From: Aquabacterium soli
GTDB lineage: Bacteria; Pseudomonadota; Gammaproteobacteria; Burkholderiales; Burkholderiaceae_C
Length of the DNA: 37,299 nucleotides
Direction of reading: 5' to 3'
NCBI RefSeq assembly: GCF_003933735.1
Contig: NZ_RSED01000022.1
Coordinates: 37,013-74,311 of the forward strand
Below the pieces are notes generated by a model that was not told the DNA's origin, ran no database searches, and worked only from the letters and a program-made list of their open reading frames with translations. This document shows, piece after piece, positions 7,431 through 17,025 of this stretch; the first letter of the stretch is position 1; every line of letters begins with the position of its first letter. The position numbers and the translations under genes are program-made.

Positions 7431-8546
7431 TCAGGCGCGCAGCAGCTGACCGTCGCGACACATCAGGCAAGCCTTGACGATGTCGTCCTCCAGGTCCACA
7501 TGGAACTGGCCTTCCTTGTTGAAGACCAGCTTGAGGAAGTCCAGCACGTTGCGCGCGTACAGCGAGGACGAATCCGCCGCCACCAGGGCGGGCAGGTTGG
7601 TTTCACCGACCAGGGTCACGCCGTGCTTGACGACGATCTGGCCAGGCTCGGTCAGCGGGCAGTTGCCGCCGGCCGGGGCCGCCAGGTCGACGATGACCGA
7701 GCCGGGCTTCATGGACTTGACCATGTCTTCCGTGACGAGCACGGGCGCGGCGCGGCCTGGGATCAGGGCGGTGGTGATGACGATGTCGGCCTGGGCCACG
7801 CGCTTGGCGACCTCGACCTTCTGCCGATCGAGCCAGCTCTGCGGCATGGGGCGGGCGTAACCGCCCACGCCTTCGGCGGCTTCCTTCTCTTCGGGCGTCT
7901 CGTAGGGCACGTCGATGAACTTGGCACCCAGCGACTCGACCTGTTCCTTGACGGAGGGGCGCACATCAGAGGCCTCGATGACCGCGCCCAGGCGCTTGGC
8001 CGTGGCGATGGCCTGCAGGCCCGCCACGCCCACGCCCAGGATCACGACACGCGCGGCCTTGATGGTGCCGGCGGCCGTCATCAGCATCGGGAACAGGCGC
8101 TGGTACTTGTCGGCGGCGATCATCACGGCCTTGTAGCCGGCGATGTTGGCCTGCGAGGACAGCACGTCCATGCTCTGCGCCCGCGTGGTGCGCGGCGCTG
8201 CCTCCAACGCAAAAGCGGTGAGCTGGGCGCCGGTGAGCGCCTGCAGGCCGTCCTTGTCGAAAGGGTTGAGCATGCCCACCAGCACGGCGCCGGGCTTCAT
8301 CAGGGGCAGTTCGGACGCCTGGGGCGAGCGCACCTTGAGCACCATGTCGGCGCCCAGGGCGCCGGCCGCATCGGTGATCTCGGCACCAGCGGCCACATAG
8401 GCTTCATCGATGACGCTGGCGGCGATGCCGGCGCCCGACTGCACGCGCAGCGTGTGGCCCTGGGCCTTGAGTTTCTTGACGGTTTCCGGCGTGATCGCCA
8501 CGCGGGATTCGCCCGCGACTGTTTCCAGGGGTATGCCGATGAGCAT
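7431..8546 (-). CDS. pntAA: NAD(P) transhydrogenase subunit alpha, part 1 (NAD(H)-binding domain)
   Basis: Soluble NAD(H)-binding domain I of transhydrogenase, 371 residues, related to alanine dehydrogenase. Visible: N-terminal MLIGIPLETVAGESRVAITPE, the mobile segment region SMDVLSSQANIAGYKAV, the Rossmann loop LGVGVAGLQAIATAKRLGA with following SDVRPSVKEQVESLGA, and GNCPLTEPGQ. The start at 8546 is set by TAGGAG about 8 nt upstream; the open frame continues ten codons further without support. First gene of the operon pntAA-panD-pntAB-pntB. The 180 or so bases upstream (8547-8730) carry the promoter presumably, but I see no clear -35/-10 pair. Confidence 0.96.
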   Translation of the reverse strand: MLIGIPLETVAGESRVAITPETVKKLKAQGHTLRVQSGAGIAASVIDEAYVAAGAEITDAAGALGADMVLKVRSPQASELPLMKPGAVLVGMLNPFDKDGLQALTGAQLTAFALEAAPRTTRAQSMDVLSSQANIAGYKAVMIAADKYQRLFPMLMTAAGTIKAARVVILGVGVAGLQAIATAKRLGAVIEASDVRPSVKEQVESLGAKFIDVPYETPEEKEAAEGVGGYARPMPQSWLDRQKVEVAKRVAQADIVITTALIPGRAAPVLVTEDMVKSMKPGSVIVDLAAPAGGNCPLTEPGQIVVKHGVTLVGETNLPALVAADSSSLYARNVLDFLKLVFNKEGQFHVDLEDDIVKACLMCRDGQLLRA

Positions 8547-8730
8547 ACGTGGTCTCCTAGGGGTGGTGCCCTTCAAAGGGGGCGGTATTCAGAGCGGAAC
8601 GCGCCAGCATACACAGGTTTGCAGCGGGATCGGCATGCAAACAAGCGAAAGCGGTCCGTCACCGCCGTGGCAGACAAAAACCTGACAATCTACGTTGTCA
8701 CATGCGGATGGTACCTGATGCTGGAGGCGT

Positions 8731-10311
8731 TCAGGCACCGCCCCCCTGAACGCGGTACACATCGACCGCATCGGCCAACCGGTCGGCACGCTCCCGCAGT
8801 CGACCGGCCGCTGCGGCGGACTGTTCTACCAGTGCAGCGTTCTGCTGCGTCATCTGGTCCAGGCGCGACACGGCCTGGGCCACCTCATCGAGGCCACGCG
8901 CCTGTTCGGCCGAGGCTTCACTGATGTCGTGCACGAGCGCGCTCATGCGCTGCACCTGGGCCACGATGTCGTCCATGGCGCTCCCCGCGTCGTGCACCCG
9001 CTGTGCGCCTGCGTCCACACGCGACGCACTAGCGCCGATCAGGCCGCGAATCTCGCGCGAGGCCCCGGCGCTGCGCTGGGCCAGGCCTCGCACCTCGCCA
9101 GCCACGACGGCGAAGCCACGGCCATGCTCACCAGCCCGCGCGGCCTCGACGGCCGCGTTGAGCGCCAGCAGGTTGGTCTGAAAGGCCAGGCTGTCGATCA
9201 CGCCAACGATGTCGGTGATGCGGCTGGAACCGGCGCTGATATCCTGCATGGCCTGCACGACCTCTCCGACGAGTTGGCCGCCACGGCCGGCCACCTGGCG
9301 CGCGGTGGCGGCAAGGCCCGTGGCTTCGCGGGCCACCTCGGCGTTGTGACGCACCGTGGCGCTGAGTTCGTCCATCGAGGCGGCAGCTTGCTGAAGACTC
9401 GATGCGGCCTGTTCAGCGCGGGTGCTGAGGTCTGCGTTGCCCGAAGCAATCTCGGCGCTGGCATGGCGCATGTCAGCCACTTGTGCACCCACGTCTTCCA
9501 CCAGCGAGCGCAGGTTCAGGCCGGCCTGGTTGACGGCGCGCAGGATCATGCCGATCTCGTCCACACGGTCCAGGTGGATGTTGTCACCGGGCTGGCCGCT
9601 GGCCACCGCCAGCGCCTGCTGCAGCACGGCCTGCAGCGGCTGCGCCAACTGGCGTTCCAGCCACAGGCAGGCGGCCACGCTGACCAGCAGGCCCGTTGCA
9701 GCGCCCATCAGGCCTGGCAACCCGATCGGACGCGGCCCCAGCGAAACGGTCACCGCCCAAACCAGAGACCACACCAGTGCCGCACCGGTGCTGGCGGCGC
9801 GCAGCCGCCAGCGCACCGGCAGCAACTGCAGCGCCGAGCGCCACGAGGCATGCCAGCCTCTGTAGATGACCAGGCCCTTGTGAAAGGCCAGCACGCCGGC
9901 CTGGCCGCTGAGAAAGCGGCCGTACAGCCTTTCAGCACGGGCAGCTTCCAGTTCGGAGGGCTTGGTGCGGACCGACAGATAGCCCATCACCCGGCCCTCT
10001 CGCCGCATGGGCGCAGCGTTGGCCCGCACCCAGTAGTGGTCGCCGTTCTTGCAGCGGTTCTTCACCAGCGCCGTCCAGGACTGGCCAGCGCGCAGGGTGG
10101 CCCACATGTCGGCGAAGGCTTGCGGCGGCATGTCCGGGTGGCGCACCTGGTTGTGCGGCTGGCCGATCAGCTCTTCCCGGCTGAAACCGCTGGCCTGCAC
10201 GAAGGCCGCATTGGCGTAGGTGATGCGGCTGTTCAGGTCGGTGGTCGACAGGAGAGACACTCCGTCGGGCAAGGGCTGCTCTCGCTGTGTGACAGGCAGG
10301 TTTTGGCGCAT
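8731..10311 (-). CDS. Aer-like PAS-domain methyl-accepting chemotaxis protein
   Basis: Energy or redox taxis receptor, 526 residues. N-terminal PAS domain (about 15-115) carries the Aer-type blocks [34 protein letters not shown] and [15 protein letters not shown], which in Aer house FAD. A membrane hairpin follows (about 165-220), then a HAMP-like linker and the signalling coiled coil, with the highly conserved tip [19 protein letters not shown] and [12 protein letters not shown]. No periplasmic sensor domain and no C-terminal NWxxF tether. The start at 10311 has GGAG about 6 nt upstream; it lies 79 nt inside the end of the preceding GGDEF-EAL gene, so the two are likely coupled. The electron source it monitors is inferred from family, not seen. 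Confidence 0.92.
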   Translation of the reverse strand: MRQNLPVTQREQPLPDGVSLLSTTDLNSRITYANAAFVQASGFSREELIGQPHNQVRHPDMPPQAFADMWATLRAGQSWTALVKNRCKNGDHYWVRANAAPMRREGRVMGYLSVRTKPSELEAARAERLYGRFLSGQAGVLAFHKGLVIYRGWHASWRSALQLLPVRWRLRAASTGAALVWSLVWAVTVSLGPRPIGLPGLMGAATGLLVSVAACLWLERQLAQPLQAVLQQALAVASGQPGDNIHLDRVDEIGMILRAVNQAGLNLRSLVEDVGAQVADMRHASAEIASGNADLSTRAEQAASSLQQAAASMDELSATVRHNAEVAREATGLAATARQVAGRGGQLVGEVVQAMQDISAGSSRITDIVGVIDSLAFQTNLLALNAAVEAARAGEHGRGFAVVAGEVRGLAQRSAGASREIRGLIGASASRVDAGAQRVHDAGSAMDDIVAQVQRMSALVHDISEASAEQARGLDEVAQAVSRLDQMTQQNAALVEQSAAAAGRLRERADRLADAVDVYRVQGGGA

Positions 10312-12467
10312 TCGTGCTCCGCGGCGCAGTGGGGTTGGCAAGGTAAAGGGGGTGAAAGAACGGATGACGCAGGGCCGCGAAGCAAGGCTCCGGCGTCATC
10401 GGCGGACATGGGGCGGCCCAGCAGGAAGCCCTGCATCAGGTCGCATCCCTGGTTGCGGAGGTAGTCACGCTGTGCCAGGGTTTCGACACCTTCGGCCACC
10501 ACCTCCAGCCCCAGGGTGCGGGCCAGCACGATGGTGGCGCTGCAGATGGCCCGGTCGTCCGGGTCGGTCTCGATGTCTTTCACGAAGGATCGGTCAAGTT
10601 TGAGCCGATCCAGCGGCAGGGCCTTGAGATAGGCCAGTGATGAGTAGCCCGTGCCGAAATCATCGACGGCCAGACACACGCCCAGGTCACGCAGTTGCCG
10701 CATCAGCTCGATGCTGGCGGCCGGATCGTGCATGGCCACGGTTTCAGTGAGCTCCAGCTCAAGCGTGCGCGGCGGCAGGCCATGGCGTTCAATCAGGGCC
10801 GCAATGCGCTCGACCAGGCCAGGGCGGCGCAATTGGTGAGCCGACAGGTTCACGGCCAGGCGCATCGAGACGCCAAAGGCATCTCGCCAGGCCCGCCACT
10901 GGGCACAGGCCTGGTCCAACACCCAGGCCCCGATGTCGTCGATCAGGCCGGACTCTTCGGCCAGGGGAATGAAGGTGTCTGGCGGCACCCAGCGGCCGGT
11001 GGAGGTACGCCAGCGCAGCAACGCCTCGAAGCCCATCAAGACACCGTCATCGGCCTGGAACTGAGGCTGGTAGTGCAGTTGCAGCTCGTGCCGATGCAGC
11101 GCCAGGCGCAACTGGCTTTCCAGCTCGAAGCGCTCGCCCGACAAAGCATTGATCTCGGGGCTGAAGTAGGCGACGGTGTTGCGCCCACGCGCCTTGGCCT
11201 GGTACATGGCGGCATCGGCATGGCGCATCAGCTCTTCCACGGCGTTGCCATCCTGCGGAAACAGGCTCACACCCAGGCTGCCCGTGACGTGCAGCTCGCG
11301 GCCCTGCACCGCCAGTGGCTGCGCCACGCGGCCGAGCAGTTTGCTGGCCACGCGGCTGACCACCTGGGGATCCTCCACACCGACCAGCACGATGACGAAC
11401 TCGTCGCCACCCAGACGGCACACGACATCGCTGGCGCGCACGGCCTCGCGCAGGCGTGCTCCCAGGATCTGCAGCACCTCGTCGCCGACGTGGTGACCCA
11501 GGCTGTCGTTGATGTTCTTGAAGCGATCCAGGTCCATGAACAGCAGGGCCAGTTGCTCGCCCTGCCCGTGGGCGCCCTTGAGCATGTGCTGGCGCAGCAG
11601 CTGCTTGAGCTGCTCGCGGTTGGCCAGGCCAGTGAGCGTGTCGTGCAGGGCCAGGTACTCGATGCGGTCCTGCGCGGCCTTGGTCAGGGTGATGTCCTGG
11701 ATCAGTCCGCTGAGCCGATTCGGCAGTTGCTCGTCGCCGGGCAGGCAGTGGCCGCGCTCGCGCAGCCACCGCAGGGCACCGTCTTCACCGGGCACGCGGT
11801 ACTCCACCTCGTAGGAATGCCCTTCCGACGCGGCCGCCCAGTAGGCGTCCATCAACAGGTCGCGATCATCGGGGTGAAGGCAGGCCACGTGCTCCATGAA
11901 ATGCCCGGCCAACGCGGCGGGCGCCAGGGCGAGCACACGCGCCGAATCACGCGACCAGACCATGCGGTGGGTGCTCAGATCGCACTCGAAGCTGGCCATG
12001 CGGGCAAGGTACTGAGCCTCGGCCAGGCGTCGCTCGCTGGCCACCAGTTCTTCACGGGCGCGGCGCTGCTCGGTCACATCCGATTCGATGGCCACAAAGT
12101 GGGTCACCGTCCCCTGAGCGTCGAGCACTGGCTGGATGTTGAGGCAGACCCAGTACTCGTCGCCCTGCTTGTTGTAGTTGACCAGTTCCACGCCCGTCAC
12201 GGCGCAGCCCTTGTCGAGCGCAGCCGAGAGGTGGCGCACGGTGTCCGGGTTGGTTCTGGGCCCCTGCAGCAGGCGCCCCGGCTTGCAGCCGCGCACCTCT
12301 TCCAGCGTCCAGCCGGTCACGGCGGTGTAAGCCGGGTTCACGTACTCGATGCGGCGCGCGGCATCGGTGATGACCACCATGTTGCGGGTGTGCTCCACCA
12401 CCAAGCGATATTTCTGCAGTTGCTCCAGCACCCCTGGCATGTCCGCACCCGTGTCCTGCTTGCTCAT
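10233..12467 (-). CDS. PAS-PAS-GGDEF-EAL protein (c-di-GMP turnover)
   Basis: Cytosolic protein of 744 residues with both c-di-GMP synthase and phosphodiesterase domains. Order: PAS (about 17-135, [20 protein letters not shown]), second PAS (about 150-275), GGDEF (about 285-450) with intact [11 protein letters not shown] and an RxxD inhibitory site (RASD) five residues before it, then EAL with [22 protein letters not shown] and [20 protein letters not shown]. Both active sites look complete, so direction of activity cannot be told. The start at 12467 has AGGGGA directly next to it, tighter than normal; ATG at 12440 is the alternative. The last 46 or so residues are an unusual tail with seven cysteines that runs into the following gene in another frame. 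Confidence 0.93.
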   Translation of the reverse strand: MSKQDTGADMPGVLEQLQKYRLVVEHTRNMVVITDAARRIEYVNPAYTAVTGWTLEEVRGCKPGRLLQGPRTNPDTVRHLSAALDKGCAVTGVELVNYNKQGDEYWVCLNIQPVLDAQGTVTHFVAIESDVTEQRRAREELVASERRLAEAQYLARMASFECDLSTHRMVWSRDSARVLALAPAALAGHFMEHVACLHPDDRDLLMDAYWAAASEGHSYEVEYRVPGEDGALRWLRERGHCLPGDEQLPNRLSGLIQDITLTKAAQDRIEYLALHDTLTGLANREQLKQLLRQHMLKGAHGQGEQLALLFMDLDRFKNINDSLGHHVGDEVLQILGARLREAVRASDVVCRLGGDEFVIVLVGVEDPQVVSRVASKLLGRVAQPLAVQGRELHVTGSLGVSLFPQDGNAVEELMRHADAAMYQAKARGRNTVAYFSPEINALSGERFELESQLRLALHRHELQLHYQPQFQADDGVLMGFEALLRWRTSTGRWVPPDTFIPLAEESGLIDDIGAWVLDQACAQWRAWRDAFGVSMRLAVNLSAHQLRRPGLVERIAALIERHGLPPRTLELELTETVAMHDPAASIELMRQLRDLGVCLAVDDFGTGYSSLAYLKALPLDRLKLDRSFVKDIETDPDDRAICSATIVLARTLGLEVVAEGVETLAQRDYLRNQGCDLMQGFLLGRPMSADDAGALLRGPASSVLSPPLPCQPHCAAEHECAKTCLSHSESSPCPTECLSCRPPT

Positions 12468-12598
12468 TCCCCTGTTCCCGCGGTAGGCCCCGCACCGCCT
12501 AGGCCACGCTTGACGCAGCGCAAGCCCGGCTTGAAGGTGCCTCACTAGGATCGCCTGCAACCCCTCTATTCCAAAGGATCCGCAGGCTGTGACAGTCC

Positions 12599-12629
12599 TT
12601 CTTATACATGTACTATACATGTATAAGAA
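12599..12629. promoter_or_regulatory. 31-bp perfect palindrome, likely operator in the divergent intergenic region
   Basis: Arms TTCTTATACATGTA (12599-12612) and TACATGTATAAGAA (12616-12629) are perfect inverted repeats around the 3-nt centre CTA; each arm also contains the smaller palindrome TACATGTA. It ends 29 nt before the ATG of the kinase-like gene at 12659 and lies 132 nt upstream of the divergent PAS-GGDEF-EAL gene. It is AT-rich in GC-rich surroundings and has no T-tract, so an operator for a dimeric regulator is more likely than a terminator. The TetR protein two genes downstream is one possible ligand. Confidence 0.55.
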
Positions 12630-12658
12630 CACAAATCACAAGTCGGGAAGGCCTGCCC

Positions 12659-13435
12659 ATGACCCGGGACAACTCCACCCTTTTCCGCGAGCCCCGCCGC
12701 CCTGCCGGTGCCCCGGCCGATGCCTCGGAGGCTCCGGCCGTTCCAGCGCCCGTGCTCTATCGCTTCCTGCAGGCACTCGGCCAGGTGCTGGGCGACCTGC
12801 TCGACGCCACCGCCCGGCTGGAGCATGTCCCATCCCTGGCGCAGGGCGATGGGCAGTTGCGCCGCATCCACGACACCGTGGAACTGCTGGGCAATCTGCG
12901 GGCAGAGTTTCTGGGCCTTCTGGCCTTGTCCGCGCCACAAGCCAGGGCCCGCCCCTGCTTGGTAGACGTGGGCTCGGTATGCAGGCAGGTGGTGGATCTG
13001 CTGCAGCCCGAAGCCATGGCGGCAGAGGTACGCCTGAGCCTGCGGGCGCCGGCGTCCATGACCGGCTGGACCGACCCCTCCCTGCTGACCCGCACCTTGC
13101 GCACCCTGGTGTCCAACGCCATCCGATACAACCAGCCCGGTGGTCATGCGGTGGTCTGCGCCCGGGTGACCGCCCTCGGCGGCGTGCAATTGCGCGTGTG
13201 GGACAGTGGCCTGGGCCTGAGCGCCTCGCAGCAGGCGCGGCTGTTCCAACCCTTCGAGCGTCTGGGCAAGGAACTGTGCATGGCCGACGGCACGGGCATG
13301 GGCCTTGCGTTGGCACAGCGCATGGCCGCCTTGATGGGCGCCACGCTGTCGGTGCGCAGCCGACCAGGCCGGGGCTCGGTGTTCAGGCTGGATCTCCCCT
13401 CATCCTGCGTCACTCAGGCGGCCGCCGCGGCCTGA
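12659..13435 (+). CDS. Stand-alone HATPase_c histidine-kinase-like protein with no canonical H-box
   Basis: Cytosolic protein of 258 residues with a GHKL ATP-binding domain in its C-terminal half: N-box TLVSNAIRYNQPGG (about 150-162), G1 box VWDSGLGLSASQQARLFQPFERLG, and G2 box GTGMGLALAQRMAALMG. The preceding helices (about 30-95) have the layout of a DHp domain but lack the H-box histidine; where related kinases have HDLRQPL this protein has RFLQALGQVL. The only histidines in that stretch are H56 and H71, neither in an H-box context. There is no sensor or membrane segment. It may be a pseudokinase or a phosphatase-type partner. The start has GGAAGG about 9 nt upstream and lies just behind the 31-bp palindrome. 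No response regulator is adjacent. Confidence 0.75.
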   Translation: MTRDNSTLFREPRRPAGAPADASEAPAVPAPVLYRFLQALGQVLGDLLDATARLEHVPSLAQGDGQLRRIHDTVELLGNLRAEFLGLLALSAPQARARPCLVDVGSVCRQVVDLLQPEAMAAEVRLSLRAPASMTGWTDPSLLTRTLRTLVSNAIRYNQPGGHAVVCARVTALGGVQLRVWDSGLGLSASQQARLFQPFERLGKELCMADGTGMGLALAQRMAALMGATLSVRSRPGRGSVFRLDLPSSCVTQAAAAA

Positions 13436-13494
13436 GCCGTCACGCGCATTGCTTACACTCCTGCGGCGCCCGGCTGCATCGGGCCCTCATCCGT

Positions 13495-14136
13495 ATGCCC
13501 AACGAAGACAAGGGAAAACGCCGCATCACCCCGCAGGCCCGCGAAGCGTTCCGCCAGGAACTGATCTCGATCGCCCGCCACATCTTCCTGACCGAAGGCC
13601 ATGCCGCGGTCACGATTCGCCGCGTCACCGCCACCGCCGGGGTCACGCCGATGGCCTTCTACTGGTACTTCAGCAGCAAGGACGCGCTGCTGTGCGTGAT
13701 CTGGGATGGCATCGTCGAGGCCAGCGCCCGCCACTGCGCTGCCCAGGCCGAGGCACAAGCCCCCGGCCAGCGCCTGCAGGCCTATGTCGCGGCCTTCATC
13801 GACCACTGGCTGGCACACCGTGCCGATTTCCGCTTCATCTTCCTGAACGACTCGCCCAGCACGGATTTCGTGGTCCTGCGCCGCGAGCTGTTCGACCGCG
13901 AAGGCATGCAGCTGCACTTCCAGCAGCTCGACGCCCTGCTCCAGCCTCACCTGCCTGCCTCGGCGGACACGGCCACCCTGCGCACCTTGCTGCTCTACAG
14001 GGTCTTCGGCTTCCTGCATGTCGCCATCGGCATCCTGGACCAACCTCCCGAGCAGGCCCAGGCTCACCGGGACCTGGTGCTGACCGATCTGAACCAGAGC
14101 CTGACCGCCTGGGCCACACCCGCCAGCCCTCCGTGA
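13495..14136 (+). CDS. TetR/AcrR family transcriptional regulator
   Basis: DNA-binding repressor-type protein of 213 residues. The N-terminal helix-turn-helix is clear: REAFRQELISIARHIFLTEG, then VTIRRVTATAGVTPMAFYWY and FSSKDALL. The C-terminal ligand domain (about 75-205) is not assignable to a known effector. The start at 13495 is the first ATG consistent with the domain; the ribosome site is weak. A TACACT sequence at 13454-13459 could be its -10 element. It lies 59 nt downstream of the kinase-like gene and may be in one transcript with it; its target could be the palindrome at 12599-12629, which is inference. Confidence 0.9.
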   Translation: MPNEDKGKRRITPQAREAFRQELISIARHIFLTEGHAAVTIRRVTATAGVTPMAFYWYFSSKDALLCVIWDGIVEASARHCAAQAEAQAPGQRLQAYVAAFIDHWLAHRADFRFIFLNDSPSTDFVVLRRELFDREGMQLHFQQLDALLQPHLPASADTATLRTLLLYRVFGFLHVAIGILDQPPEQAQAHRDLVLTDLNQSLTAWATPASPP

Positions 14137-14242
14137 AAACTGTCATGCAGCTTTCTCGGCAATATCGGATAATGCCGGGTTGTTGAAACCAGTCGACCTC
14201 GATCTGCCACCCGATCCACCCGATCTATAGGAAGCCGCACGG

Positions 14243-14803
14243 ATGTCACCGGTGTCTGCCACCCCGCTGCAAGCCCCCAAGGCACGTTGGAAACCCAACG
14301 TGACGGTGGCTGCCGTGATCGAACGAGAAGGCCGTTTCCTGCTGGTCGAGGAAGACACCTCCGATGGCCTGCTGCTGAACAACCCGGCCGGCCACCTGGA
14401 CCCGGGCGAGACGCCCGAGCAGGCCGTGATTCGCGAAACGCTCGAAGAAACCGCCTGCCGGTTCACGCCAGAGGGCTTCCTGGGCATGTTCATGTCGCGC
14501 TTTCGGCGCACCCGCACCGGTGAAGACACCACCTACCTGCGCCTGACCTACATCGGCAGCGTGTCCGAGCCCGACCTCACGCTGACACTCGACGAAGGCA
14601 TCGTGCGCACGCTGTGGCTCACGGCCGACGAGATCCGCGCCCAGCCCGAGCGCCTGCGCAGCCCGCTGGTGCTCGAGTGCATCGAGGCCTACCTGACTGG
14701 CCAGCGCTATCCGCTGGGCATCGTCAACGCGCACGACAGCCTGTTCTCGTCGCCCGCGTCCCCTTCCGTTCCGCCATCCGTGCCCCCCGCACGCGTGGCC
14801 TGA
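14243..14803 (+). CDS. nudJ: NUDIX hydrolase, NudJ-like
   Basis: Pyrophosphohydrolase; E. coli NudJ acts on the thiamine precursor HMP-PP and on nucleoside di- and triphosphates. 186 residues. The Nudix box is complete ([20 protein letters not shown] then ETA), and the C-terminal block [20 protein letters not shown] closely follows NudJ. AGGAAG stands about 8 nt before the ATG. It ends 34 nt before mnmA, the same neighbour as in E. coli, which supports the assignment. The last 25 residues are a Ser/Pro-rich tail beyond the family core. Substrate is inferred from family and context. Confidence 0.88.
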   Translation: MSPVSATPLQAPKARWKPNVTVAAVIEREGRFLLVEEDTSDGLLLNNPAGHLDPGETPEQAVIRETLEETACRFTPEGFLGMFMSRFRRTRTGEDTTYLRLTYIGSVSEPDLTLTLDEGIVRTLWLTADEIRAQPERLRSPLVLECIEAYLTGQRYPLGIVNAHDSLFSSPASPSVPPSVPPARVA

Positions 14804-14837
14804 TCCCCGACACGTTCTTTCTCCTGCCCTTGTCATC

Positions 14838-15977
14838 ATGAAGCGGTACCGGGTGGTGGTGGGCCTGAGCGGCGGCGTCGATTCCGCCGTCAGCGCGCAC
14901 CTGCTCAAGCAACAGGGCCACGAGGTGGTCGGCATCTTCATGAAGAACTGGGAAGATGACGACGACAGCGAGTACTGCTCGTCGCGCCAGGATTTCCTGG
15001 ATGCGGCCAGCGTGGCCGACGTGCTGGGCATCGAGATCGAGCACGTGAACTTCGCGGCCGACTACAAGGACCGCGTCTTCGCCGAGTTCCTGCGCGAGTA
15101 CCAGGCCGGCCGCACACCCAACCCCGATGTGCTGTGCAACGCCGAGATCAAATTCAAGGCCTTCCTGGACCACGCCATGCGCCTGGGCGCCGAGAAGATC
15201 GCCACCGGCCACTACGCCCGTGTGCGCGAGGTGGCCGATGCCCGCGTTGACGGCGGCGCGCGTTTCGAGTTGCTCAAGGGCCTGGATCCACTGAAGGACC
15301 AGAGCTATTTTCTGCACCGGCTGAACCAGTCGCAACTGGCCAAGACGCTGTTCCCCGTGGGCGAGCTGCCCAAGACCGAGGTGCGCCGCATCGCGGCCGA
15401 GATCGGCCTGCCCAACGCCAAGAAGAAGGATTCGACCGGCATCTGCTTCATCGGCGAGCGGCCTTTCCGCGAGTTCCTCAACCGCTACCTGTCCAACCAG
15501 CCCGGCCCGATGCTCGATGACAAGGGCCGCAAACTGGGCGAGCACGTGGGCCTGAGCTTTTACACGCTGGGCCAGCGCAAGGGCATCGGCATCGGCGGCG
15601 TGAAGGACAAGAAGGCCCCGCGCGGCGGCGGCGAGCACGAGCCCTGGTTCGTGGCCCGCAAGGACATGGACAAGAACACGCTGTACGTGGTGCAGGGTCA
15701 CGACCACCCCTGGCTGCAATCGCACACGCTGGCGGCCGATGACCTGAGCTGGGTGGCCGGCCAGCCGCCCGCCGAGCACCTGCCTGCGCTGGCCGCCAAG
15801 ACGCGCTACCGCCAGGAAGACGCCGCCTGCGAGGTGACCGCCGCCACACCCGACCACATCGAGCTGCGCTTCCCACAGGCGCAATGGGCCGTGACGCCTG
15901 GCCAATCCGTGGTGATGTACGACGGCGATGTGTGCCTGGGCGGTGGCGTGATCACCGGCTCGGGCCCCGCGGCATGA
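14838..15977 (+). CDS. mnmA: tRNA-specific 2-thiouridylase MnmA
   Basis: Thiolates U34 at the wobble position of tRNAs for Lys, Glu and Gln, taking sulfur from the Tus relay and ATP for activation. 379 residues, a usual length. The PP-loop [10 protein letters not shown] lies at 11-20; the two catalytic cysteines are C100 ([12 protein letters not shown]) and C203 ([12 protein letters not shown]). GHYAR and [17 protein letters not shown] are further family blocks. Its stop codon overlaps the next start as ATGA at 15974-15977. Confidence 0.98.
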   Translation: MKRYRVVVGLSGGVDSAVSAHLLKQQGHEVVGIFMKNWEDDDDSEYCSSRQDFLDAASVADVLGIEIEHVNFAADYKDRVFAEFLREYQAGRTPNPDVLCNAEIKFKAFLDHAMRLGAEKIATGHYARVREVADARVDGGARFELLKGLDPLKDQSYFLHRLNQSQLAKTLFPVGELPKTEVRRIAAEIGLPNAKKKDSTGICFIGERPFREFLNRYLSNQPGPMLDDKGRKLGEHVGLSFYTLGQRKGIGIGGVKDKKAPRGGGEHEPWFVARKDMDKNTLYVVQGHDHPWLQSHTLAADDLSWVAGQPPAEHLPALAAKTRYRQEDAACEVTAATPDHIELRFPQAQWAVTPGQSVVMYDGDVCLGGGVITGSGPAA

Positions 15978-16402
15978 GCGAGACCGCCATCGTCATCCTG
16001 GACACCAACGCGCTGCTGGACTGGCGCGTGTTCAAGGACCCGGCCGCCCACCCGCTGGCCGCCCAGTTGGCGGCCGGCACGATGCGCTGGATCGCCTGCC
16101 CGTCGATGCAGACCGAGTGGCACCACGTGTGGCCTCGCTCCGTGTTCGCACGCTGGCAGCCCGATCCGGCCCTGACCACCACCGTGTTCGAGCACGCGCA
16201 CATGGTGGACGAGCCGCCGCGCGGCCCGCTCAAATGCAAGGACCCGGACGACCAGGTCTTCATCGACCTGGCCCTGCACCTGAAAGCACAATGGCTGTTC
16301 ACGAAAGATGCAGCGCTGCTGAAGCTGGCCAAACGCGCCCGCTTGCATGGCACGCAGGTGCTGAGCCTGCAGCAGTGGGTGGCATCCCGCCCAGCGCCCT
16401 GA
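15974..16402 (+). CDS. PIN-domain protein (putative RNase, PIN family toxin-like)
   Basis: Predicted Mg-dependent RNase fold, 142 residues. Acidic residues expected for the PIN active site are visible: D10 in [12 protein letters not shown]48 in [11 protein letters not shown]93 and D98 around [12 protein letters not shown], and D112 in [12 protein letters not shown]. It overlaps mnmA by ATGA, so it is translationally coupled to a housekeeping tRNA gene. No antitoxin-like gene is next to it, so a classical toxin-antitoxin pair is unlikely; a housekeeping RNA-processing role is possible but not shown. Confidence 0.85.
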   Translation: MSETAIVILDTNALLDWRVFKDPAAHPLAAQLAAGTMRWIACPSMQTEWHHVWPRSVFARWQPDPALTTTVFEHAHMVDEPPRGPLKCKDPDDQVFIDLALHLKAQWLFTKDAALLKLAKRARLHGTQVLSLQQWVASRPAP

Positions 16403-16439
16403 TCCGACACACCAACAGGCACACACGCCGACACGCACC

Positions 16440-17018
16440 ATGCCTTCACCGCTGTCCCGCCGCGCCGTCGGCCGCCTGCTGACCATCGGCGCCGTGGCCA
16501 TGCTCGCGGCCTGCTCCAGCTTGAACTCGATGCTGGCCCCCAGCACCGTCGAGATCACGCGCGAAGAGCTGCTCAAGAAGCTCGGCCAGCAGTTCCCGCT
16601 GCGCAACCAGATCCTCGACGTGTTCGAGGTGACGGCCAGTGCACCACGCCTGACCATGCAGCCCGACGCCAACCGCGTGCTGGCCGACATCGACCTGAGC
16701 GCCACCGACCGCTGGTTCAAGCGGCAGTACCAGGGCTCGCTGTGGATGAGCTTCGGCCTGCGCTACGAGCCGCGCGACCAGACCATCCGCCTGGCCAATG
16801 TCACCATCGACAAGGTCAGCATGCAGGGCCTGCCCGACAGCTACCAGCGCCAGATGACCAAGCTCGGCGGCTGGCTGACGGAAGACCGCTTGCAGGACTA
16901 CGTGGTGCACCGCTTCACCCCCGAAGAACTGCGCCGCGCCGACGAGCATGGCCTGACGGTGGCCGACATCAAGATCACCCAACGCGGCCTGGCCATCAAG
17001 CTGGCCCCCAAGTCCTGA
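16440..17018 (+). CDS. DUF1439 family lipoprotein (YceB-like)
   Basis: Predicted lipoprotein of 192 residues, function unknown. The signal peptide ends in the lipobox LAAC (Cys25), followed by SSLN, so outer-membrane sorting is plausible. The rest matches the DUF1439 layout of a lipid-binding-like beta fold: VEITREELLKKLGQQFPLRN, RVLADIDLSATDRWFKRQYQ, then FTPEELRRADEHGLTVADIK and a basic C-terminus. It lies 37 nt after the PIN gene and 7 nt before the thioesterase gene, apparently in the same transcript. Confidence 0.85.
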   Translation: MPSPLSRRAVGRLLTIGAVAMLAACSSLNSMLAPSTVEITREELLKKLGQQFPLRNQILDVFEVTASAPRLTMQPDANRVLADIDLSATDRWFKRQYQGSLWMSFGLRYEPRDQTIRLANVTIDKVSMQGLPDSYQRQMTKLGGWLTEDRLQDYVVHRFTPEELRRADEHGLTVADIKITQRGLAIKLAPKS

Positions 17019-17025
17019 CACTGCC

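Noticed and set aside
7500..12548. Long plus-strand frames at 7500-8924, 8929-10464 and 10695-12548
   Set aside because: They lie opposite pntAA, the chemoreceptor and the GGDEF-EAL gene, and their translations show only compositional bias.
15974..16402. PIN protein as half of a toxin-antitoxin module
   Set aside because: Upstream is mnmA with overlapping codons and downstream a DUF1439 lipoprotein; no antitoxin-like DNA-binding frame is present.
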